This document shows, one piece after another, positions 1 to 6,126 of a stretch of 23,136 nt of DNA. The number at the start of each line of letters is the position of its first letter. Positions within the stretch are counted from its first letter, which is position 1. The position numbers were made by a program, and so were the translations under genes. Source of the DNA: Treponema sp. UBA3870 (GTDB lineage: Bacteria > Spirochaetota > Spirochaetia > Treponematales > Treponemataceae); the NCBI GenBank assembly GCA_002392275.1, contig DGGQ01000114.1:1-23136 (forward strand), in the 5' to 3' direction. The notes beneath the pieces are model-generated. The model did no database searches. It saw only the letters and a program-made list of their open reading frames with translations, and was not told the origin of the DNA.

Positions 1-484
1 CCTTCTCCGGCTTGGACAGGTTGATTGTTATGTCAAGGTCGCCATATTCGGTGTGCGCCTTCCATTTTAAGTCCTTGCAGAGTCTGTAGCGTCTTATATA
101 GTCGGTGTCCTGGCTGAATTTGTAGTACCAGTCCGTCGCCTTTTTGGGGGACTCCCTGTAACGTTCCATAAACTCCCGCTGGATTTCTGATGGACGGGCG
201 ACAAGGCATCCCATGATTTTTGTGTCGAAAAGGTCCCTGCTCACAATCCCGTCGTTTGGAAAAAGACCCGCGCTGCCCGCATAGTCAAGAAGCCCCGAAA
301 GAATCTGCTCAAGCTCCTCTGTCTTGACTTTTGGTACACAGGCCGCCTGTTCCGGTGACTCAAATCCATCGAGCCTGAAAAGCTCAAGGAGCCTGTTCTT
401 TGTGTAGATGATGTCGTCTTCCTGAATCAATGACGTGGTGATTGCGTAGCCAACAAGGGCATTTATGTTTTCGTATACTGTCAT
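1..484 (-). CDS. galT: UDP-glucose--hexose-1-phosphate uridylyltransferase, 5' part (runs off the left edge)
   Basis: About 161 N-terminal residues are visible on the minus strand, starting at the ATG at 484 (MTVYENINALVGYAITTSLI) and open to the window edge. The stretch YYKFSQDTDYIRRYR followed by YGDLDITINLSKPEK is the pattern I know from the Bacillus-type (class II) GalT family, which moves UMP between glucose-1-phosphate and galactose-1-phosphate in the Leloir pathway in the cytoplasm. The N-terminal length fits that family, so ATG 484 is the likely start. There is no Shine-Dalgarno sequence; a sigma-70 type promoter ends 6 bp before the ATG, so the mRNA may be leaderless. The gene is divergent from argR. 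The nucleotidyl-transfer active site lies outside the window, so intactness cannot be judged. Family assignment is from remembered motifs, not a search. Confidence 0.85.
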   Translation of the reverse strand, partial: MTVYENINALVGYAITTSLIQEDDIIYTKNRLLELFRLDGFESPEQAACVPKVKTEELEQILSGLLDYAGSAGLFPNDGIVSRDLFDTKIMGCLVARPSEIQREFMERYRESPKKATDWYYKFSQDTDYIRRYRLCKDLKWKAHTEYGDLDITINLSKPEK

Positions 485-490
485 GGATTT

Positions 491-519
491 ATAATAGGGT
501 ATCTCTAAAAACTCGTCAA
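491..519 (-). promoter_or_regulatory. galT promoter, predicted leaderless
   Basis: On the minus strand, TTGACG (519-514), a 17-bp spacer and TATTAT (496-491) form a near-consensus sigma-70 type promoter. Only 6 bp (AAATCC) separate the -10 box from the galT ATG at 484, which puts the expected start of transcription at or next to the A of the ATG. No purine-rich ribosome binding site lies between. Confidence 0.7.
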
Positions 520-623
520 TAACGATTTTTCGGAGACTGCCGCGCTTAAAAAATCCGTCCGGCAAAAAAAATTATGGGGCTATCGTTTGGATGATTTCTT
601 ATGCCATTTTTCAAACAATTTCC

Positions 624-651
624 TTGACTAAAATGTATAAATATACATAAT
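624..651 (+). promoter_or_regulatory. argR promoter
   Basis: TTGACT (624-629), a 16-bp spacer and CATAAT (646-651) form a sigma-70 type promoter about 34 bp upstream of the argR TTG start. The spacer and the first bases of the -10 box are occupied by an ARG box. Confidence 0.6.
634..647. promoter_or_regulatory. ARG box, putative ArgR operator on its own promoter
   Basis: TGTATAAATATACA fits all defined positions of the known ARG-box core TGNATWWWWATNCA. It is a palindrome apart from its AA centre, and flanking A/T extends the symmetry by one base each side. It covers the promoter spacer and touches the -10 box, so bound ArgR would exclude RNA polymerase. This predicts autorepression by arginine-loaded ArgR. 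Only one box is clear; tandem boxes are the rule in many species, so affinity is uncertain. Confidence 0.65.
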
Positions 652-685
652 TTGAAGGGTCAAAAATTATAAAAGGGGCCATGCT

Positions 686-1159
686 TTGAAAGAAAGATTG
701 AACCGACTTAAGACGGTCCGCAAGTTGATAAAAAATTTCCGCATTGAAAGCCAGGAGGAGCTTCTTGGCTATCTGCAGAAGGAAGGATTCGATGTAACAC
801 AGGCCACACTTTCAAGGGACCTTAAGCTTTTGAAGGTGGGCAAGGTAAGCGACGGACACGCTGGTTATGTCTACACTCTGCCGGACGACGAGGACAGACG
901 TGAGAGCGAGCTGATTTATGTGCAGGACTTCATGCGCGGATATGTAAGCATTGATTTCAGCGGAAACATTGTTGTGATAAAGACTTTCGGTGGACATGCC
1001 GATGCCGTGTCGAATGCCCTGGACGCATTGAATATGGACGAGATTCTTGGAACCGTGGCCGGGGACAACTGCATATTTGCGTGCCTGAGGGAAGGTGTCA
1101 CTGGACAGCAGTTCTTGAAGGCTCTGAAGCAGAGAATCCCCGAGCTGGAGGAGGAGTAG
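686..1159 (+). CDS. argR: Arginine repressor ArgR
   Basis: A 157-residue protein of typical ArgR length. Residues 1-65 form the winged-helix DNA-binding domain (SQEELLGYL at 22-30, then TQATLSRDLKLL with the recognition-helix SR at 43-44). Residues 75-157 form the arginine-binding trimerisation domain, with GTVAGDN at 122-128 matching the family GTIAGDD motif; the first Asp is kept and the second is Asn, which could alter arginine affinity. Known members are hexamers that repress arginine biosynthesis and may activate catabolism in the presence of L-arginine. The start is TTG at 686, placed 7 nt after AAAAGGGG; the ATG at 681 is too close to that site and reads only ATG CTT TGA. An ARG box overlaps the promoter, so the gene probably represses itself. 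No arginine genes lie in this window. Confidence 0.93.
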   Translation: MKERLNRLKTVRKLIKNFRIESQEELLGYLQKEGFDVTQATLSRDLKLLKVGKVSDGHAGYVYTLPDDEDRRESELIYVQDFMRGYVSIDFSGNIVVIKTFGGHADAVSNALDALNMDEILGTVAGDNCIFACLREGVTGQQFLKALKQRIPELEEE

Positions 1160-1194
1160 TAGCGTTTCAGGTCTGGTCTGCGCAGCTTTAAAAT

Positions 1195-1239
1195 AAAAAA
1201 ATCCGGCTCTGGATGCAAGTCCTTTGACCGGATTTTTTT
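1195..1239. terminator. Bidirectional terminator between argR and the small membrane protein gene
   Basis: AAAAAAATCCGG (1195-1206) pairs with CCGGATTTTTTT (1228-1239) around a 21-nt loop that itself holds a short GGA/TCC hairpin. The stem has a T run on both strands, so it can stop argR from the left and the convergent 48-residue gene from the right. Confidence 0.7.
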
Positions 1240-1267
1240 CGGCTCACCCAAAGATGGCTGGACCGAG

Positions 1268-1414
1268 CTACATGCCCATTGATTCGGTTAAGCGAATTGT
1301 CAGAACAAGAATGCCACCCAGTGCCGCAAGAACTATGCCCGCTTTCACAGCTATTCTGATTGCGGTGCTCTTTCTCTTGCTGCCGATGGAAGCATCTGTC
1401 AATGCCTGGCTCAT
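1268..1414 (-). CDS. Small single-pass membrane protein, 48 residues
   Basis: The ATG at 1414 follows a run of seven G (1424-1418 on the minus strand) at 3 nt, an unusually strong Shine-Dalgarno site, so this start is preferred over the upstream ATG at 1489. The product begins MSQALTDASIGSKRKS and has one hydrophobic helix at about residues 24-43 (AVKAGIVLAALGGILVLTI) with a short polar tail. The basic KRK before the helix suggests that the N-terminus stays in the cytoplasm. I do not recognise a family, and no function can be assigned. The gene is convergent with argR and uses the same terminator. The poly-G tract could slip in replication and change the spacing of the ribosome binding site. 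Small size makes the coding call less certain. Confidence 0.6.
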   Translation of the reverse strand: MSQALTDASIGSKRKSTAIRIAVKAGIVLAALGGILVLTIRLTESMGM

Positions 1415-1537
1415 ATTCCCCCCCTTGATATGGTGTGATATTTCTGGAAAATCAAAAAATAATCCAGCCCTCCCATGTCCACTGGTCATTTCACATAAAA
1501 AATATCGTCAAAGCCAAAAGGTAAAATTAGAGATTTT

Positions 1538-1551
1538 GGGAAAATTTTCCC
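1538..1551. repeat. Perfect 14-bp palindrome GGGAAAATTTTCCC
   Basis: A perfect palindrome in the 317-bp stretch without a gene between the small membrane protein and tpiA. It could be a regulator site or a small hairpin. It lies about 115 bp upstream of the tpiA -35 box, on the side of the small membrane gene. The function is unknown. Confidence 0.5.
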
Positions 1552-1578
1552 CTCGGTTTACTTGATTTTTCAGAGTAA

Positions 1579-1602
1579 TTTTTACTTGGATTTAAGTAAA
1601 AA
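1579..1602. repeat. AT-rich inverted repeat, arms of 9 bp
   Basis: TTTTTACTT (1579-1587) and AAGTAAAAA (1594-1602) are exact complements separated by 6 bp. A related TTTACTTGA also lies at 1557-1565. The hairpin has almost no GC, so an operator is more likely than a terminator. No partner regulator is known. Confidence 0.4.
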
Positions 1603-1620
1603 GATAAATCATAAAGTTTA

Positions 1621-1655
1621 TCCTCAATCCTCAATCCTCAATCCTCAATCCTCAA
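1621..1655. repeat. Heptanucleotide tandem repeat, five copies of TCCTCAA
   Basis: Five uninterrupted copies of the 7-mer occupy 35 bp, ending 9 bp before the -35 box of the putative tpiA promoter. Such simple repeats change copy number by slippage. The position upstream of -35, not between -35 and -10, means that a change would move upstream sites relative to the promoter. Confidence 0.9.
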
Positions 1656-1664
1656 TTCCCTTTA

Positions 1665-1693
1665 TTGAATATATGAAAAAATTGGTGTACATT
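1665..1693 (+). promoter_or_regulatory. Putative tpiA promoter
   Basis: TTGAAT (1665-1670), a 17-bp spacer and TACATT (1688-1693) lie about 38 bp upstream of the tpiA ATG, giving a short leader with the ribosome binding site AGGAG at 1720-1724. Confidence 0.5.
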
Positions 1694-1731
1694 TATCAAT
1701 AAACAAATCAGAAAACAACAGGAGTATTGTC

Positions 1732-2481
1732 ATGGCAAGAAAACACTATATCGCCGGTAACTGGAAGATGAACACATCCAAGGCCGAGGCCGTAAAGCTC
1801 GCTCAGGATTTGGTGGCATCGCTCAAGGGACTTCCGAACAAGTACATGGTTGGAGTTCCGTTTGTATATCTTGATGCTGTGGCCCAGGTTCTTAAGGGAA
1901 GCAACATCCTTCTTGGAGCGCAGGACATGGCTGCAACAGGAAACGGAGCGCACACTGGAGAAGTCAGTGCCGAGATGCTCAAGGACATCGGAGTGCAGTC
2001 TGTGATTCTTGGACACTCGGAACGCCGCCACGAAATTGGTGAGAGCGACGAGCTGATTAACAAGAAGGTGCGCCGCGCACTGGACCAGGGACTGGAGGTT
2101 GTTCTCTGCATTGGAGAGCTTCTTTCTGAGCGTGAGGCAGGAAATGCGGAGGCAGTATGCAACTTCCAGCTTGATGCGGACCTTTCCGGTGTCACAGCCG
2201 AGCAGATGAAGAATGTGGTAATAGCCTACGAGCCGGTTTGGGCGATCGGAACAGGAAAGACCGCTACCCCGGAGGATGCCGAGGCAATCCACAAGTCTGT
2301 CCGCGCACACATCGCAAAGCTATACGGAAACGAGGTTGCCGAGCAGACAATCATCCAGTACGGTGGCTCAATGAAGGCATCCAACGCCAAGGAGCTTCTT
2401 GCACAGCCGGACATCGACGGTGGACTCATCGGTGGAGCTTCCCTCAAGGCCGACACGTTCACACCAATCTGCGAACTGTAA
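1732..2481 (+). CDS. tpiA: Triosephosphate isomerase
   Basis: At 249 residues this is the normal length for the enzyme, which interconverts dihydroxyacetone phosphate and glyceraldehyde 3-phosphate in glycolysis as a cytoplasmic dimer. The catalytic residues are all present: Lys12 in GNWKMN, His95 in ILGHSERR and Glu167 in AYEPVWAIGTGK. The flexible loop 6 follows at 170-178, and the phosphate-binding end reads IIQYGGSMKASNAKEL with GGLIGGASL. The start ATG at 1732 has AGGAG 7 nt upstream. The gene appears monocistronic, with its own promoter next to a 7-bp tandem repeat, and is followed by a roughly 150-nt leader-like stretch before the terminator at 2633. No irregularity is seen in the protein. 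Confidence 0.97.
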   Translation: MARKHYIAGNWKMNTSKAEAVKLAQDLVASLKGLPNKYMVGVPFVYLDAVAQVLKGSNILLGAQDMAATGNGAHTGEVSAEMLKDIGVQSVILGHSERRHEIGESDELINKKVRRALDQGLEVVLCIGELLSEREAGNAEAVCNFQLDADLSGVTAEQMKNVVIAYEPVWAIGTGKTATPEDAEAIHKSVRAHIAKLYGNEVAEQTIIQYGGSMKASNAKELLAQPDIDGGLIGGASLKADTFTPICEL

Positions 2482-2521
2482 TCCAGCATGCGCATGTTGA
2501 TTTGCGCGGAAGTTTTGAATA

Positions 2522-2599
2522 CCGTGTTGCAGGCGACCAATCCCTTGGTGCGAAATGAGGGGATGCAATCCTGACTGCAATACCTATTAAGAACAACGG
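2522..2599 (+). ncRNA. Candidate structured RNA or structured 3' UTR downstream of tpiA
   Basis: The 151 nt between the tpiA stop and the terminator hold nested complementary segments: CCGT (2522-2525) with ACGG (2596-2599), TTGCAG (2527-2532) with CTGCAA (2575-2580), and ATCCCTT (2540-2546) with AGGGGAT (2558-2564). Together they make one long interrupted rod, followed by the strong terminator at 2633-2664. A separate small RNA or a long 3' UTR would both fit. The rod shape recalls 6S RNA, but I see no diagnostic sequence and make no such assignment. No convincing promoter of its own was found. Confidence 0.25.
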
Positions 2600-2632
2600 A
2601 CTCGGTAGCTTGCTGCGGGGAACGTTGATTTG

Positions 2633-2664
2633 GACCCCGTGAAAATGTCATGGGGTCTTTTTTT
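2633..2664 (+). terminator. Rho-independent terminator after tpiA
   Basis: GACCCCGTG (2633-2641) pairs with CATGGGGTC (2649-2657), a 9-bp stem with one G-T pair and a 7-nt loop, followed by seven T. CGGGG at 2616-2620 can pair with CCCCG of the stem and would compete with it. Confidence 0.9.
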
Positions 2665-2704
2665 GTGTTGTCCAAATCAGCCGAACACTTTTTTCTTCAA
2701 GAGG

Positions 2705-2733
2705 TTCACACAAATCGAATAATATAGTAGAAT
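2705..2733 (+). promoter_or_regulatory. Promoter of the lipoprotein-ABC-F-ychF operon, predicted leaderless
   Basis: TTCACA (2705-2710), a 17-bp spacer and TAGAAT (2728-2733) are followed by only 6 bp (CATGGC) before the ATG at 2740. There is no ribosome binding site in that interval. The ATG at 2735 is followed by an immediate stop two codons later, so it is not used for this gene. Confidence 0.65.
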
Positions 2734-2739
2734 CATGGC

Positions 2740-4086
2740 ATGAAAAATTTCGGGAAGAAGATGGGGATTTCATTCCTCTGTGCGATTTTTTCGCTTGTGT
2801 CTATTTGTTTTTTCTCATGCTCCAATGAGATTATCGGTTACAGTGTTGTTCTGTGGAACATTCCTGAGGCACTGATTGCTGACGGGGAGGTTGTTCCTGT
2901 CTACATGAAGTCCAATATTTCAAAGACCTACCTGATTGGTACTCCTGACGAGACCCAGCGCATCGAGGTTCCCTTATGGAAGATTACGGAGCCGGCGTCC
3001 AAGGGCAAGGCAACCAAGTATGCCAAAAACAACGAGAGCTTCAACAAGCAGTACGCGGTATCAGTGATTGACGGACTCCCAATCAGAAAGGATCCGACGA
3101 ATTCCGCCAAGCAGGTCTACAGGCTCCGGAAGGGAGAGATAATCAGGGCGTGCTATATTGGAAAGGGCGACACACCGATGAACGGCCACACCCCGCTTGA
3201 GGGCGACTGGTACAAGGTCCTGACTTCGACCGGCATTGACGGATGGTGCTTCTCGTACAACCTTAGGACCTTTGAAATCCAGGCGGACGGCTCCTACGAC
3301 TATGACGGCGAGGGAATGATAAAGGTGGAGTCCGCGAACAATCTGCTCGACGCTGCACTGACAAGCCTTTGGTATCCTGAGTACTACGCTAAGATGATAA
3401 ACAAAAAGGAAATCAACCTGGACTACATGCAGGAGGATTACGGATTCGACCCTGGAAGCACATCGGGAACCGTGACGCTCAAGCTCCAGAATGTTGACGT
3501 GTCCTATCCTTACGAGGGTGTTACAAAGACATCCGACAGCGTTTACAAGTTCACCGGCACGCCAATCACAATGACGATACGCGGTGAAAGCTCAATAGTC
3601 CTTAGGTTCACCGACAGCGACGGCAAACCGGCGACAGTGTACTTCGTGACAATAGATGACGACGTTCCGACCCTGATTCAGGACGAGAGGGCGCGCCGCC
3701 AGCGTGTGTACACAACCCTGATGCGCTCTGGTCCAACGTACAACAGCACCAACTTCGGCGTACTCACGTTCACCGGTGGAAACAAGTTCCAGTGGAGCGG
3801 ATTCGACAATCTCCAGCCTTCCACAATTCCTGCCGACGCGGGACACAGCGGAACCATGGTCACAAAGTACTTCCTGCCAACATCCCTCAAATCAATCTGG
3901 GACGGAGTTTTGACATTCGTGTTCAGCGGAACAAGGTCGGAGGTCAACTTCCTGTACAAGGTTGAGGCGAACGGACTGCGCATGACAACCGCAAGGGTCT
4001 CCATCACAAAGGACCTGAGCAGCGGACGCGAGAATGCGGAGGTAAGCATGGCCACCGAATCCCAGGTGATTTTCTTCCTGCGGTAG
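2740..4086 (+). CDS. SH3-domain lipoprotein of unknown function
   Basis: A 448-residue exported protein. Residues 1-26 form a signal peptide ending in FFS before Cys27, a relaxed lipobox of the kind used by spirochaetes, so the mature protein should be lipid-anchored in the envelope. Residues about 104-178 resemble a bacterial SH3 domain: SVIDGLPIRKDP, a basic loop, then GDWYKVLTSTGIDGWCF. Such domains usually bind peptides or peptidoglycan. The remaining 260 residues are rich in beta-strand patterns and Thr/Ser and I cannot name a family. The ATG at 2740 has no ribosome binding site and lies 6 bp after a -10 box. The ABC-F gene follows after 23 bp, so the two are probably co-transcribed with ychF, though a functional tie is not evident. 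Confidence 0.8.
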   Translation: MKNFGKKMGISFLCAIFSLVSICFFSCSNEIIGYSVVLWNIPEALIADGEVVPVYMKSNISKTYLIGTPDETQRIEVPLWKITEPASKGKATKYAKNNESFNKQYAVSVIDGLPIRKDPTNSAKQVYRLRKGEIIRACYIGKGDTPMNGHTPLEGDWYKVLTSTGIDGWCFSYNLRTFEIQADGSYDYDGEGMIKVESANNLLDAALTSLWYPEYYAKMINKKEINLDYMQEDYGFDPGSTSGTVTLKLQNVDVSYPYEGVTKTSDSVYKFTGTPITMTIRGESSIVLRFTDSDGKPATVYFVTIDDDVPTLIQDERARRQRVYTTLMRSGPTYNSTNFGVLTFTGGNKFQWSGFDNLQPSTIPADAGHSGTMVTKYFLPTSLKSIWDGVLTFVFSGTRSEVNFLYKVEANGLRMTTARVSITKDLSSGRENAEVSMATESQVIFFLR

Positions 4087-4109
4087 GATTCCGCGACCGG
4101 GATTTTAAG

Positions 4110-6092
4110 ATGGCTTTTGTTCAGTTTTCAAAGGTGTCCCTTGCTTTTGGCGACAGGGATATTTTAAAGGATGTCTCCGTGAATCTCCAGACCGGAACCA
4201 AGGCTGCCCTTACAGGTTCCAACGGTGCCGGTAAGTCCACGCTTATAAAAATCATGGCGGGGCTTGTGGAGCCGGACAGCGGTGAGCGTGTCGCCCAGAA
4301 GGATACCCGAATCGCATATCTTCCACAGAGCGGGCTTGTCCACCATGGATGCTCGCTCAAGGAGGAGGCGGACAAGGCTTTCCAGTGGGGCTACGAGATT
4401 CAGGAGAAGATAGACGAGATTGGCGAGAGGATGAAACATTCGCCGGATCAGGCGGATTCTCTTGCCGTGGAACATTCGGAGCTTCTTTCCAAACTTGAGG
4501 ATTCAGGATGGTACAGGAGGGATGCCCTTTCGGAATCCATTCTTCTGGGGCTTGGATTTTCCCGCGAGGATTTTGCAAAGCAGACCGAGGAGTTTTCCGG
4601 TGGATGGCAGATGAGGATTGCGCTTGCCAAGGCACTGATGTGCGGTCCCGACATTCTTCTTCTGGACGAGCCGACAAACTATCTTGACATAGAGGCACGC
4701 AACTGGCTTGAAAAATTTCTTTCAGATTTCAAGGGCGGATTTTTGCTTGTAAGCCACGACCGCTATTTTCTGGACCACACTGTTGATGTGGTCTACGAGC
4801 TTTTTGGCGGCGACCTTAAACGCTATCCAGGAAATTTTTCTCACTACGAGCTTGTGCGGCAGACGGAGCTTGAAAGTTTAATCAAGGCCTATGAGCAGCA
4901 GCAGGAAGAGATTCACCATCTTGAAGATTTCATAAGACGCTTCGGATACAAGGCCACAAAGGCGGCTCAGGCCCAGGAAAGGCAGAAGATGCTTGACAGG
5001 CTGCTTGAAAACAAGATTGAAATCCCGGAGAGCCTTAAGAAAATACATTTCTCGTTTCCTCCTGCACCACATTCGGGGCAGCTGGTCGCAACATTGACCG
5101 GTGTTACAAAATCCTACGGCGGACCGAACGTAATCAACGGGCTGGACTTTGTTCTTGAAAAGGGCGAGCGTCTTGTTGTCGCTGGACGCAACGGTGCTGG
5201 AAAATCCACCCTGCTTAGAATCATCGCGGGAGTGGACAAGGATTTTTCCGGCGAGGTGAAGCTTGGAGCTGGTGTCAGCGTCGGATATTTTTCCCAGGAC
5301 TCGGCGGAAAAAATATCCGGGTCCGAATCAATAATCGAGAGGCTTGAATCCAAGTGCCCCCTTGATTTGATTCCTAAGGCGCGTGATATGCTTGCGGCTT
5401 TCCTTTTCCGTGGCGACGATGTTTTCAAGAGCATAGACGTTCTTTCTGGCGGAGAAAAAAGCAGAATCGCGCTTCTGGAACTTTTGCTCAGGCCGGTGAA
5501 CCTTCTTGTGCTGGACGAACCGACCAACCACCTTGACATGCACTCCAAGGACGTTCTTCTTGACGCGCTCAAGGATTTTGGCGGGACGGTTGTTTTTGTA
5601 AGCCACGACCGGGGTTTTATCGAGGACCTTGCGACCAGGGTTCTGGAACTTCATCCGGGCAGCCACAGAAATTTCCCCGGCGACTACAGGTACTACATGC
5701 AGCGTCTTGAGGATGAGGCGAACGGCACTGTCGGTGAGTTTTCGTTTTCGTCGCAGACAGGTGGAGCCACATCCGGGAAGGTGCAGGAAAAAAGGGCCGA
5801 GCAAAAAAATCAGGCCGCAACAGAAAATGCCAGCGCCGGAAAACTTGCGTGGGAGGAACAGAAAAAACTTTCCGCAGAGAGACGCAAGATTGAAAAGGAG
5901 GTTGAGAGGCTGGAAAACCAGATAGCCCAGGCCGAGGAAAAAAAGAAGGAACTGGAAAACCGTCTCTCAAATCCGGAAGTCTATTCCGATGGAGAAAAAA
6001 GCCGTGCGGTCCAGCGCGAGATTTCCGAGACAGATTCGGAGCTTGAAAAACTGAATGCGGCATGGGAAGAGGCCTGTGAAAAACTGGGCTGA
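4110..6092 (+). CDS. ABC-F family ATPase (Uup/YdiF type), ribosome-associated
   Basis: A 660-residue protein with two nucleotide-binding domains on one chain and no membrane segments, the ABC-F layout. Domain 1 has Walker A GSNGAGKST (36-44), signature FSGGWQMR (162-169), Walker B DILLLDEPTN (181-190) and the switch His in VSHDRYF. Domain 2 has Walker A GRNGAGKST (359-367), signature LSGGEKSR (445-452) and LLVLDEPTNHLD. The linker between them (about 240-320) is helical and charged, as in the P-site tRNA-interaction motif. A coiled-coil tail (about 585-655, rich in E, K, L) matches Uup-like members. Known ABC-F proteins act on stalled or initiating ribosomes in the cytoplasm. Both catalytic Glu residues are present, so both sites should hydrolyse ATP. 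It lacks a strong ribosome binding site and sits 23 bp after the lipoprotein stop, suggesting translational coupling. Confidence 0.93.
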   Translation: MAFVQFSKVSLAFGDRDILKDVSVNLQTGTKAALTGSNGAGKSTLIKIMAGLVEPDSGERVAQKDTRIAYLPQSGLVHHGCSLKEEADKAFQWGYEIQEKIDEIGERMKHSPDQADSLAVEHSELLSKLEDSGWYRRDALSESILLGLGFSREDFAKQTEEFSGGWQMRIALAKALMCGPDILLLDEPTNYLDIEARNWLEKFLSDFKGGFLLVSHDRYFLDHTVDVVYELFGGDLKRYPGNFSHYELVRQTELESLIKAYEQQQEEIHHLEDFIRRFGYKATKAAQAQERQKMLDRLLENKIEIPESLKKIHFSFPPAPHSGQLVATLTGVTKSYGGPNVINGLDFVLEKGERLVVAGRNGAGKSTLLRIIAGVDKDFSGEVKLGAGVSVGYFSQDSAEKISGSESIIERLESKCPLDLIPKARDMLAAFLFRGDDVFKSIDVLSGGEKSRIALLELLLRPVNLLVLDEPTNHLDMHSKDVLLDALKDFGGTVVFVSHDRGFIEDLATRVLELHPGSHRNFPGDYRYYMQRLEDEANGTVGEFSFSSQTGGATSGKVQEKRAEQKNQAATENASAGKLAWEEQKKLSAERRKIEKEVERLENQIAQAEEKKKELENRLSNPEVYSDGEKSRAVQREISETDSELEKLNAAWEEACEKLG

Positions 6093-6126
6093 TTGAAACG
6101 AAATTTCAAAACAAGCGAGGATTTAT

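Noticed and set aside
1415..1489. Longer start for the small membrane protein
   Set aside because: The ATG at 1414 has a seven-G ribosome binding site at 3 nt; the extra 25 residues would be translated through that tract and carry no known motif.
2482..2632. 6S RNA
   Set aside because: The rod-like pairing is suggestive, but no conserved sequence or clear promoter was found, so only a generic structured element is reported.
5328..5804. 158-residue minus-strand ORF inside the ABC-F gene
   Set aside because: It is a shadow of a gene with complete ABC motifs, and has no plausible domain or ribosome binding site.
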